Assembly: GCA_003214315.1 (NCBI GenBank)
Contig: QCLU01000003.1
Span: 62,001-126,000, forward strand
Origin: Prochlorococcus sp. AG-418-D13
Lineage (GTDB): Bacteria; Cyanobacteriota; Cyanobacteriia; PCC-6307; Cyanobiaceae
DNA length: 64,000 bases
Direction of reading: 5' to 3'
Of this stretch, positions 55,142 to 64,000 are shown piece after piece. Each line of letters starts with the position of its first letter. Within the stretch, counting starts at the first letter, position 1. Position numbers and translations under genes: made by a program. The notes under the pieces were generated by a model. The model was not told the origin of the DNA. It searched no databases and was given only the letters and a program-made list of their open reading frames with translations.

Positions 55142-55379
55142 TGAATTTATATTCATTCCCTGCTTCAAGTTCATAATCCTTTTTTAATAAAAATCTCAAT
55201 AAGGCATCTTCAATTAATGCTCTTCCCAAAGGTGGATTTACCGTTAATAAACCTTTATGAAAATACCATATAAAAGTCCACTTAAATTGACTAGCTTCCA
55301 CAACACCCTGAATTTGCTTTTTTGAGAAGCAATATTCCTTAACACTTACATTGGCAATCGTTTCAGGTTTTGAACGCAT
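55122..55379 (-). CDS. Conserved cyanobacterial hypothetical protein (DUF3146-like)
   Basis: 85-aa ORF with FKWTFIWYFHKGLLTVNPPLGRALIEDALLRFL. Confidence 0.7.
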   Translation of the reverse strand: MRSKPETIANVSVKEYCFSKKQIQGVVEASQFKWTFIWYFHKGLLTVNPPLGRALIEDALLRFLLKKDYELEAGNEYKFTISAKF

Positions 55380-55382
55380 TTC

Positions 55383-55985
55383 TTAAGATTGGACTTTGTT
55401 AAAGGAATTTAATTCATTAATAATGTATTCCTCTTTTTTAGTATTTAATTGTTCGAGGGATTCTATTACTCTCTTATAAACTTTATTCAATATTGATTTT
55501 TCTCCTGGTGAAATATTTCCTAGTACATGTGAAATGGTATTGAAATTATTTTTTCCTTTTATTAGAGGAGGTGAGCCAATACCAATTCTTATTCTCTTAA
55601 AGTTTTCAGTCTGCAATCTTTCAATGATACTTTTAAGCCCGTTATGTCCACCTGAACTTCCTTTTTTTCTAAATCTTATTTTTCCAAGGGGAAGATCTTT
55701 ATCATCGACGATTATGAAAATCTGATCTAAATTAATTTTGTACCACTCTACTATTGCTCGCACAGCATCACCACTATTATTCATAAATGTATTTGGTAAA
55801 AATAACCTATATATTGAATCGTTGATTTTGAATTCTGAACAGGAACTTTTAAGTTTATCTTTTAATAAAAAATTAGAGTTATGTTTTTTTGAGAGTTTTT
55901 CAAGCAGTAAGAAACCAATATTATGCCGACTTTTTGAATATTTTTTCCCAGGATTACCTAGCCCAATTAAATATATTTCATTCAT
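55383..55985 (-). CDS. pth: Peptidyl-tRNA hydrolase
   Basis: IGLGNPGKKYSKSRHNIGF, FMNNSG, GSSGGHNGLKSI. Confidence 0.96.
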   Translation of the reverse strand: MNEIYLIGLGNPGKKYSKSRHNIGFLLLEKLSKKHNSNFLLKDKLKSSCSEFKINDSIYRLFLPNTFMNNSGDAVRAIVEWYKINLDQIFIIVDDKDLPLGKIRFRKKGSSGGHNGLKSIIERLQTENFKRIRIGIGSPPLIKGKNNFNTISHVLGNISPGEKSILNKVYKRVIESLEQLNTKKEEYIINELNSFNKVQS

Positions 55986-56052
55986 GAGGTATTTCTAAAT
56001 CTCTTTCATTGACTTTCATTGAGAAGTATAAATATACAACCAAACTATAACC

Positions 56053-56090
56053 GAAAAAAAAATCCCTAAAACCTTTATTAGGGATTTTAA
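56053..56090 (-). terminator. psbH rho-independent terminator
   Basis: AATCCCTAA / TTAGGGATT inverted repeat flanked by A and T runs. Confidence 0.85.
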
Positions 56091-56123
56091 GATTAAAAAT
56101 AAATTTTAGAGTTTTACAGAAAT

Positions 56124-56324
56124 TTAATTTCCATTCCAATCTACTGAGAAACCTTGTAGTAGTAGTGATTGGTTGTAAATTTGAAGAAGAATAACTAAAA
56201 AGACTAAAAGTAGTAATCCTATCACTGTCATCACAGGAACTGCTCCCCATCCAGGTACTACTTTCCCTTGACCTGAATTGCCAATCGCTTTTAAAAGACT
56301 TCCTAATGCTGTTTTTTGGCCCAT
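56124..56324 (-). CDS. psbH: Photosystem II protein PsbH
   Basis: [59 protein letters not shown]. Confidence 0.97.
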
Positions 56325-56404
56325 GTTGAATTCACAAAATCGAATATTATTTCGCTATTGTATAAGAACTTATACATAAATTGTTTACAAACTTAGCAAA
56401 ATTG

Positions 56405-56557
56405 ATGCAAACTTTATCATCCGCTCCAGATCCTGCAGTTTCTATAGCAGTATCAATCTTAGCATTATTATTAGCTCTAACGGGCTTCGGTCTTTGGACT
56501 GCATTTGGACCAAAAGCTGCAAAGCTTACAGATCCATGGGATGATCATGATGATTAA
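56405..56557 (+). CDS. psbN: PsbN (below ORF-track size cutoff)
   Basis: MQTLSSAPDPAVSIAVSILALLLALTGFGLWTAFGPKAAKLTDPWDDHDD*, divergent from psbH. Confidence 0.95.
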   Translation: MQTLSSAPDPAVSIAVSILALLLALTGFGLWTAFGPKAAKLTDPWDDHDD

Positions 56558-56665
56558 TTACTTTTAAAGTATTTCAAAATTTTCCAAAAATACAAAAAGT
56601 AAACCTTTTACCATGATTTAAATATAAATTTAATAGGATATAAATCTGTCAGCACTAGTAATTCC

Positions 56666-56794
56666 ATGCTTGCCCTTAAAATTTCTGTATACACAATTGT
56701 CTTTTTCTTTGTTGGAATCTTTCTCTTCGGATTTTTAGCTAGTGATCCAACTAGGACACCTAATAGAAAAGATTTAGAAAGTCCTCAAGATTAA
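56666..56794 (+). CDS. psbI: Photosystem II protein PsbI (below ORF-track size cutoff)
   Basis: [42 protein letters not shown]. Confidence 0.96.
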
Positions 56795-56881
56795 TTGTCT
56801 TAGAATCAAACCAAATTCTGTAAAAAAAAGTTTTTTTACAAATTAGCTTTTAAATTTTTTTTAAAGTTTTTATCAATTTTC

Positions 56882-57493
56882 CTAACTAAATTTTAGATAA
56901 GGTAATTCTTTAAACTTTCTTTCTACTAAAGAAGATTTCTCAAGTAGTGTTCCTGTAGCATCCCACTCTCCCGATAAAAACATATTTTTTGTGCTCTCTT
57001 TAATCTCAAGATTAAAATTTAAATCTATTGATTTGGCTGAAGAGTTTTTAAGATCAATTTCTAGCAATAAACTCTTACTAATATTATATTTTTGAATATT
57101 TTGTATTGATTTTTTAGGAAGAGTAAAACATGGAATTCCAATTGCAATACAATTGCTATAAAAAATTTCAGCAAAACTCTCACCTATTATTGCTCTTATA
57201 CCCCATCGAATTAGGGCTTGAGGTGCGTGTTCTCTACTAGAACCACAACCAAAATTACTATTAACGATAAGAATAGAAGAATCTTGATTTTCTTCAAGAT
57301 CAAAGGGATGACGGCCTTTCAAGGTTTTTCTATCGTCCTCAAAAACAGATTTGCCCAATAAATCAAAATTAACACATTTTAAGAAACGAGCAGGAATAAT
57401 TCGATCAGTATCAATGTCGTTACCAATCAATGAGATGCATTTCCCAGTTATTTGTGAAATTTTTCCAATTGGTGGGGTAAACTCGGATTTCAT
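56882..57493 (-). CDS. leuD: 3-isopropylmalate dehydratase small subunit
   Basis: NDIDTDRIIPARFLK, NFGCGSSREHAPQAL. Confidence 0.95.
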   Translation of the reverse strand: MKSEFTPPIGKISQITGKCISLIGNDIDTDRIIPARFLKCVNFDLLGKSVFEDDRKTLKGRHPFDLEENQDSSILIVNSNFGCGSSREHAPQALIRWGIRAIIGESFAEIFYSNCIAIGIPCFTLPKKSIQNIQKYNISKSLLLEIDLKNSSAKSIDLNFNLEIKESTKNMFLSGEWDATGTLLEKSSLVERKFKELPYLKFS

Positions 57494-58899
57494 TAGCTGA
57501 TAAATTCTCGAACGTCACTGACTTTCCCAGTAATTGCAGCAGCAGCAACCATTGCTGGACTCATGAGTAGTGTTCTCCCGGTAGGAGATCCCTGTCTGCC
57601 CTTGAAATTTCTATTACTAGAACTAGCACTAACTTGATTACCTATTAGCTTATCTGAATTCATTGCTAAACACATTGAGCAGCCTGGTTCTCTCCATTGA
57701 AATCCAGCATCCTTAAATATCTGATCTAGACCTTCTTGTTTTGCTTCATTGGCTACTTTTTCTGAGCCTGGCACTACAAATGCTTTTACATTCTTAGATA
57801 CTTTTTTGTCTTTTAATATTTTAGCTGCAATTCTCAAGTCACTTATTCGACCATTTGTGCAGCTGCCTATGAAACAAACTTCTACCGGAATATCTTTTAT
57901 TGATTGTCCTGGAATGAAACTCATATATTCATAAGCCTCTTCGGCAACTAATTTGTCATTTGGGGACAATTCATCTAAAAGAGGGATTTGTTGATTAATA
58001 CCTATACTTTGGCCTGGAGTAATCCCCCAGGTTACGGTTGGTTCTATCTTAGAAGTATCTATTTTAATTACATCATCATAAATTGAATCTTCATCGCTTT
58101 TTAATGATTTCCACCATGTGAGCGCTTTTTCCCAATGCTCGTTTTTTGGTGCGTATAGTTTATTTTTAATGTAACTAAAGGTCTTTTCATCAGGGTTTAT
58201 ATAGCCGCATCTTGCTCCTCCTTCAATAGACATATTGCATATAGTCATTCTTTCTTCCATTGATAATGCATTGATTGCAGGACCTGAGAACTCATACGCA
58301 AAACCTACCCCAGCCTTTACACCGAGTTTATTAATGATATGAAGTACTAAATCCTTAGCATAAACCCCATTGGATAATTGATTTTCACACCAAATTTGCC
58401 TTACCTTTAATTTATTCATTGCTATGGTTTGAGTAGCAAGAACATCTCTTACTTGGCTTGTACCTATCCCAAAAGCAATTGACCCAAAAGCTCCATGAGT
58501 TGAAGTATGCGAATCTCCACAAGCGATTGTCATACCTGGCTGAGTTAGTCCTAATTCCGGGGCTACCACATGAACTATTCCTTGATTACCACTACCAATA
58601 TTAAAAAATCTGATTTTATGTTCTAAGCAATTCTTCTCGAGTGTTTCAATCATTTGTTCAGCAAGATTATCTTTGAAAGGCCTGCTCTGATTGTCTGTTG
58701 GCACAATATGATCAACAGTGGCAACAGTTCTATCAGGGAATTTTACTTTTAAGTTTTTGTCCTTTAAAGCGCCAAATGCTTGAGGACTTGTGACTTCATG
58801 GATAAGGTGAAGACCAATCAATATTTGATCAGATCCACCTGGAAGACTAGAAACTTTGTGTAAATCCCAAACTTTATCAAATAAGGTATCTTGACTCAA
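57493..58899 (-). CDS. leuC: 3-isopropylmalate dehydratase large subunit
   Basis: [37 protein letters not shown]. Confidence 0.97.
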   Translation of the reverse strand: MSQDTLFDKVWDLHKVSSLPGGSDQILIGLHLIHEVTSPQAFGALKDKNLKVKFPDRTVATVDHIVPTDNQSRPFKDNLAEQMIETLEKNCLEHKIRFFNIGSGNQGIVHVVAPELGLTQPGMTIACGDSHTSTHGAFGSIAFGIGTSQVRDVLATQTIAMNKLKVRQIWCENQLSNGVYAKDLVLHIINKLGVKAGVGFAYEFSGPAINALSMEERMTICNMSIEGGARCGYINPDEKTFSYIKNKLYAPKNEHWEKALTWWKSLKSDEDSIYDDVIKIDTSKIEPTVTWGITPGQSIGINQQIPLLDELSPNDKLVAEEAYEYMSFIPGQSIKDIPVEVCFIGSCTNGRISDLRIAAKILKDKKVSKNVKAFVVPGSEKVANEAKQEGLDQIFKDAGFQWREPGCSMCLAMNSDKLIGNQVSASSSNRNFKGRQGSPTGRTLLMSPAMVAAAAITGKVSDVREFIS

Positions 58900-58912
58900 T
58901 TTGTAAAAATAG

Positions 58913-60187
58913 TTACTTACTATTCGATAATAGGATTAATCTGAGGCTGTTCAAACAGACATTTACACTTAGTGTTTGAATTTCAATCCTATTTCGGGTT
59001 GAGTTAAATAGTTTTTTTATATTAGTTATGCGATTATTCGGACCTGAAATTGAGATATAGACAAGTCCAATTGGTTTATCTTGACTACCTCCGTCGGGAC
59101 CAGCTATTCCACTGATTGATATTGCCCAATCAGCTCTTAATTTCTCTTTTACATTAATTGCCATGGCCTCACAAACTTCTTCAGAAACGGCGCCATATTT
59201 TGTTAGCTTTTCTTCGGAAATATTTAATAATGATTTTTTTAGCTCATTACTATAAGAAATAATACTACCTTGAAAAACTTGAGATGAGCCTGATATTGAT
59301 GTTAGTGATGAAGATAGAAGGCCTCCTGTACAGGATTCAGCAAAAACAATAGTTTGGTTCCTTTTGGTTAATTCTTTTATTAGAACGCTAGGAAGAGTAT
59401 CATTATCCTCTCCAAAAATAAAATTTGAAAACTCTTTTTTTAATTTTTCTTTTACGGGTTTAATAATATTCTTTGCTTCCGCTTCATTTTTAGCTCTGGC
59501 TGTGATTCTGAGTTTAACCTCTCCTAAGTTTGCATATGGAGCAACAGTCGGGTTTTTAAGATTTAATATATCGTTAATTTTTTCTGCGACACTAGATTCT
59601 CCAATGCCTGCAAATTTGATTGTATTTGAAAAAAATGAATAATTATCTGAGAATTTGGTTTTAATGAAATCATATGCCGTTTCTTCCCACATTTTTTTCA
59701 TTTCACTGGGGACTCCAGGGAAAGTAAGAATAGTAAATCCTTTTATTGGTTCCCAGATCATTCCTGGGGCAGTGCCCCTAGTGTTTTTAATTATTTGAGC
59801 ATTTTTTGGGAAGAGACATTGTTTCCTTAAGCTGGATGAATCGTCCTGGAGTTTTGAGTTTGACAGTTTTTGTTTAATTTCATCCCATAAGTGCGGTCTT
59901 TCAAAAAGAGTTACATTAAAAGATTTAGCTATTGCTTCAGTAGTTAAGTCATCTGGGGTGGGTCCCAAGCCACCAGTTGTAATTAGAATATTACTTCTTT
60001 TCGATATTTCTTGAATTACTTTTATAATTCGATCACAATTATCACCGACAGTTGATTGCCTAAAGTGATTTAAGCCTAATTGAGATAACTGTTCAGAAAT
60101 CCATTGAGCATTTGTATTTATAATATTTCCTAAGAGTAGCTCTGTTCCAATAGAAAGAATTTCAACTCCCTTGGAGTTATGACTCAT
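58913..60187 (-). CDS. cinA: CinA-like protein
   Basis: [31 protein letters not shown]-terminal [10 protein letters not shown] / GIAGPDGGS. Confidence 0.95.
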   Translation of the reverse strand: MSHNSKGVEILSIGTELLLGNIINTNAQWISEQLSQLGLNHFRQSTVGDNCDRIIKVIQEISKRSNILITTGGLGPTPDDLTTEAIAKSFNVTLFERPHLWDEIKQKLSNSKLQDDSSSLRKQCLFPKNAQIIKNTRGTAPGMIWEPIKGFTILTFPGVPSEMKKMWEETAYDFIKTKFSDNYSFFSNTIKFAGIGESSVAEKINDILNLKNPTVAPYANLGEVKLRITARAKNEAEAKNIIKPVKEKLKKEFSNFIFGEDNDTLPSVLIKELTKRNQTIVFAESCTGGLLSSSLTSISGSSQVFQGSIISYSNELKKSLLNISEEKLTKYGAVSEEVCEAMAINVKEKLRADWAISISGIAGPDGGSQDKPIGLVYISISGPNNRITNIKKLFNSTRNRIEIQTLSVNVCLNSLRLILLSNSK

Positions 60188-61455
60188 TTAATTGATGCTT
60201 CAAGTTTGCCTTCATAAAGGGGAAAACGATTACATAAGGTTAATACTCTTTCTTTACATTGAGTTTCAATCAGTGAATCGTCTGGGTTAAGTAATCTATT
60301 AGCAATAATTTCGCCAACTTCAGCAAAAGCATTCTCATTAAAGCCTCTAGTAGTTAAAGCAGCAGTTCCCAACCTTAGTCCGCTGGTTACAAAAGGTGAT
60401 TCAGGGTCAAATGGAACAGTATTTTTATTTGCAGTGATATTCACTTCACTTACAAGCAAGTCAGCAATTTTACCAGTCATATTTATACTTCTTAAATCGA
60501 GTAAGACAATATGATTATCAGTACCTCCACTAACGATATTGATACCTCTATTTATTAAAGTTGAAGCTAGAACTTTTGCATTTTTTATTACTTGTTGGGA
60601 ATAATTAACGAAATCTGGCTGTAAGGCTTCTCCAAATGCAACTGCTTTAGCTGCAATTATATGTTCGAGGGGCCCACCTTGAGTTCCAGGGAAAACAGAT
60701 TTATCAAATTTCTTTCCAAATTCTGCATCTTTACATAAGATAAGTCCCCCTCTAGGCCCTCTTAATGTTTTATGAGTAGTTGTAGTTACTACATCGCAAT
60801 AAGGTATTGGATTTGGGTGAAGTTTACTTGCTACAAGACCGGCGATGTGAGCAATATCAGCCATTAAGAAAGCACCAACTTCATCTGCAATATTTCTAAA
60901 TGATTGAAAATCGATTGTTCTTGGATAAGCAGAATATCCGCATATGATCAATTTTGGTTTTGTTTCAAGTGCTATCTCTCTTATTTCATCAAAATTTAAT
61001 TCACTAGTTTCTTTATTTACACCATAGTGAACTGCATTGAACCATTTACCACTCATATTTACTGGAGACCCATGAGTTAGGTGTCCACCATGAGATAAAT
61101 CCATCCCCATGATTGTATCGCCAGGTTTAAGTAGACTTAGGAAAACAGCAGCATTTGCCTGGGCTCCACTATGGGGTTGAACATTAGCCCAATTTGCATT
61201 AAATAATTTTTTTGCTCTCTGAATAGCTAATTCTTCGATTTCATCAACAAATTCACATCCCCCGTAATATCTTTTCTGAGGTAATCCTTCGGCGTATTTA
61301 TTTGTAAGGACGGAACCTTGAGCCTGCATAACGGCAATTGATGCGAAATTTTCGCTTGCGATTAACTCAAGATGAGTTTCCTGCCTATTTTTTTCAGAGT
61401 TGATAAAATTTGATATTACTGGATCACTTTCTTTAAGACTTTGAAGGATATTCAT
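60184..61455 (-). CDS. glyA: Serine hydroxymethyltransferase
   Basis: [38 protein letters not shown]. Confidence 0.98.
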   Translation of the reverse strand: MNILQSLKESDPVISNFINSEKNRQETHLELIASENFASIAVMQAQGSVLTNKYAEGLPQKRYYGGCEFVDEIEELAIQRAKKLFNANWANVQPHSGAQANAAVFLSLLKPGDTIMGMDLSHGGHLTHGSPVNMSGKWFNAVHYGVNKETSELNFDEIREIALETKPKLIICGYSAYPRTIDFQSFRNIADEVGAFLMADIAHIAGLVASKLHPNPIPYCDVVTTTTHKTLRGPRGGLILCKDAEFGKKFDKSVFPGTQGGPLEHIIAAKAVAFGEALQPDFVNYSQQVIKNAKVLASTLINRGINIVSGGTDNHIVLLDLRSINMTGKIADLLVSEVNITANKNTVPFDPESPFVTSGLRLGTAALTTRGFNENAFAEVGEIIANRLLNPDDSLIETQCKERVLTLCNRFPLYEGKLEASIK

Positions 61456-61532
61456 TGAATTTGATAAGTAATACCCATAATATAGACGATATTTTTTAGA
61501 AAAATATAAAAAAAATATTTCAGAATTTTAAA

Positions 61533-61606
61533 CGCGCCTGGAGAGATTCGAACTCCCGACACCCTGATCCGTAGTCAGGTGCTCTAATCCACTGAGCTAC
61601 AGGCGC
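61533..61606 (-). tRNA. tRNA-Arg (anticodon ACG)
   Basis: Minus strand GCGCCTGTAGCTCAGTGGATTAGAGCACCTGACTACGGATCAGG...GTTCGAATCTCTCCAGGCGC cloverleaf. Confidence 0.96.
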
Positions 61607-61662
61607 ATAATTATGTAATATCTCTGTTTCAGGGTCTCTTAGTCAACTAGATTTCGGGTAAA

Positions 61663-61944
61663 ATGTCTATTATTAACAATATAATTATTAATATGCCTAT
61701 AAAGTGGTACGGAAATGGTGATTCAGAAGATCCTATCTATAAACATTTTTCTCGAATAGTAAATTTTGTTATTCACTGCATGATCTTTACTGCGATTGTA
61801 AGTGGCACGTGGCTTTTAAAAGAGATTAAATATGAAATCGGCTATTTCAATAATTTTGCAATTGTCTGGTCAGTTCTTTTGGCCTCCCATTTACTTTTCG
61901 TAATTATAAAAAAACCTAAAGATACTTCAAAACAATCAACTTAA
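61663..61944 (+). CDS. Small membrane protein, conserved hypothetical
   Basis: ORF with two TM segments; start possibly internal MPIKWYGNGDSEDP (61693). Confidence 0.65.
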   Translation: MSIINNIIINMPIKWYGNGDSEDPIYKHFSRIVNFVIHCMIFTAIVSGTWLLKEIKYEIGYFNNFAIVWSVLLASHLLFVIIKKPKDTSKQST

Positions 61945-61958
61945 ATCAATTTATATTT

Positions 61959-62249
61959 ATGGACTCACAGATACGTATAAGTGATCTAGAAAATGTTATT
62001 TCCGAAAAGATTTTTATTAAAATAGAAAAGTGGAATTTGTATCTTGGAGACGCTGGCCTAGCTCGACATCTTGCTATTGAATGTATAAGCAATAAAGATC
62101 AAGGCCCATTGGAGGCTGCAAAATTAAGTTTGAAAGCAATAAATGTAAAAGTAGGGGATGGTGTTAATAGTATTCCATTGATTAATTTAATCACTAACGC
62201 ACAAATTCTAGAATTAGAGGAGATTTTGGAAAGTTTTTTTAAAAACTAA
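61959..62249 (+). CDS. Conserved hypothetical protein (DUF3181-like)
   Basis: KIEKWNLYLGDAGLARHLAIECI. Confidence 0.68.
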   Translation: MDSQIRISDLENVISEKIFIKIEKWNLYLGDAGLARHLAIECISNKDQGPLEAAKLSLKAINVKVGDGVNSIPLINLITNAQILELEEILESFFKN

Positions 62250-63868
62250 ATCTCTTTTTTTGAAACTTTAAATTTATTTACTTTCAAGCATTTTGTAAGT
62301 AAAAAATAAATCACAAAAAAAGTTAGAGTTCCAAATATTAATAATAAAAATTCCACGAGATTTGAATTGAAGTTATTCGTAGTCTGGAGAATAGTAAAAC
62401 AAAGTGTGCTGTCTATAAATGCTGCTAATGACATAAGGCTAATTTTCCTCAATAATTCCAAGTTAGGCAAAATGATATTTTCATTGCGCAGATTGAAAGA
62501 AAGAAAAATACAAACTATAAAGTTGACTATTACTGAAGATAAAATTATTCCCACGACTCCAAAATTATAAGGAGAAAGATTCCCAAAATTCTTAATTGGG
62601 GCACCAATTAAAAACCAATCAAAAAAAATATTAAATATTATCCCTGCAAATGAAGACTTAAAAGGGAAGTTTGTTTTTTCTATTGAATAGTAAGTTCTTA
62701 CTAATAAATCTCTATAAAGATAAAAGGGTATGCCAACTGCATAAGCAATTAATATATTCTTTACTTTTAAAGTTGCTGAATAATCAAAAGATCCTCTTTG
62801 AAAAACTAATTGTACGATTTGATTATTGAATGTTATGAAAAATCCTGTTAAAAAAATAGCTGTCAAGAAACAGTACTCTATCCCAGATATCAATTTTTTT
62901 TGGAGACCCCTTTCGTCTTTTTTACTTCTCAATTTAGAGAATTTTGGAAGTAATGGCAGAATCAAGGAGTTAGATAATATGCCTAAGGGGGCTTGTATAA
63001 GAAAGTTTCCATAAGCTAGTCCAGATGCTGCGCCTTGAAAACTTGAGGCGAAAAACATATCGATAAAAACATTAATTTGACTTAGACCTGATGAGATAGA
63101 TGCTGGAATAATTAGTTTGAAAATCCTTCTCTCTTCATCTTTAAATAAATTGAAGGTTGAATCTAATCTCAATAGACCAATTTTATTTATTTCCCAAATT
63201 TGAACAGCAAACTGAATTAAAGTTCCTGTCAAAGTTGCAAATGCCAGTAATCCCGAGTAACTAAAGAAATTAGAAGATGTATTTTCTTGGTTGAAAATCC
63301 AACTAAATAAAATAAAAAAAATAATAGTTAAGCTTGTTATTGCTGGACTTATACTTGACAAAAAGAATTTTCTTTGGGAATTTAAGGCGCCAAAGCTTAA
63401 ACCTATGAAGCCTGATAAAGGGATGCAAGGTGTAAGTATTTGTAATTGGTAGGTGGCAATAGATTTAGCTTCATAACTTAAATTCGGGGCCAATAAATCA
63501 ATCAATGAACTGGAATTCGAGTAAATCAATATGGCTAAAATTAATAATAATATTGAAAGTCTTATGCTTACTTGAGTTAAAACAATCCCTCCATTTTTTT
63601 TGTTAAGCGGAGTTAAAACTGCAACGACTGCATTATGCAATGGGCCATTAATCCCTCCAATGATTATCAGCAAAAAACCAGGAATTATATATGCATAATT
63701 AAACGCGTCATATGTTACACCAACCCCAAAAAAAGCAGCTATAAAGATTTGTCTTATACATCCAGCTAATTTACTTAGACTAGTACCAAACGAAATTGAA
63801 AAAACATTATTTTTTAAAAATGAATGCATTTGGATTCGTCTAAATTTTTCAATAAGATTAAGTTTCAA
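62246..63868 (-). CDS. murJ: Lipid II flippase MurJ (MviN)
   Basis: FGTSLSKLAGCIRQIFIAAFFGVG, polytopic MviN-like sequence. Confidence 0.92.
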   Translation of the reverse strand: MKLNLIEKFRRIQMHSFLKNNVFSISFGTSLSKLAGCIRQIFIAAFFGVGVTYDAFNYAYIIPGFLLIIIGGINGPLHNAVVAVLTPLNKKNGGIVLTQVSIRLSILLLILAILIYSNSSSLIDLLAPNLSYEAKSIATYQLQILTPCIPLSGFIGLSFGALNSQRKFFLSSISPAITSLTIIFFILFSWIFNQENTSSNFFSYSGLLAFATLTGTLIQFAVQIWEINKIGLLRLDSTFNLFKDEERRIFKLIIPASISSGLSQINVFIDMFFASSFQGAASGLAYGNFLIQAPLGILSNSLILPLLPKFSKLRSKKDERGLQKKLISGIEYCFLTAIFLTGFFITFNNQIVQLVFQRGSFDYSATLKVKNILIAYAVGIPFYLYRDLLVRTYYSIEKTNFPFKSSFAGIIFNIFFDWFLIGAPIKNFGNLSPYNFGVVGIILSSVIVNFIVCIFLSFNLRNENIILPNLELLRKISLMSLAAFIDSTLCFTILQTTNNFNSNLVEFLLLIFGTLTFFVIYFLLTKCLKVNKFKVSKKEI

Positions 63869-63899
63869 TTATATTTGATTTCTAACTATCGACATATTT

Positions 63900-64000
63900 A
63901 TGAATGATCGCATAATTGATTTTGATCCATTAATTGAAGGGGTTTTAATTAAGAGGTATAAAAGGTTTCTTGCAGATATTGAATTAGAGAGTGGAGAGGT
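63900..64000 (+). CDS. sfsA: SfsA-like protein, 3' end beyond window
   Basis: [33 protein letters not shown]... typical SfsA N-terminus. Confidence 0.8.

Overview
The window looks like core backbone of a high-light Prochlorococcus-type picocyanobacterial chromosome: AT-rich, compact, with psbA, psbO, psbH/N/I, ntcA, crtR, CP12 and the ribosomal secE-nusG-rplK-rplA-rplJ-rplL block. I see no CRISPR array, transposon, prophage or obvious genomic island, and no clear wholly novel multi-gene system. The most interesting signals are gene-level departures from the ORF track: (1) a decayed KDPG aldolase (eda-like) pseudogene between aroC and ftsH; (2) a clpB-family gene split by a one-base frameshift in an A6 run; (3) two neighbouring genes (3-methyladenine glycosylase and crtR) whose conserved catalytic N-termini lie upstream of any ATG/GTG/TTG, each with an ATA near the expected start; (4) a TrxB-like flavoprotein with the CATC centre but without NADPH-binding motifs; (5) a CobO-like protein without a recognisable P-loop; (6) an unlisted 42-aa ORF upstream of psbA; (7) a near-consensus NtcA-activated promoter in front of ntcA; (8) an sbtB-sbtA-bicA-like inorganic carbon cluster. 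Function calls come from reading motifs by eye and from known picocyanobacterial gene families. No database search was run.
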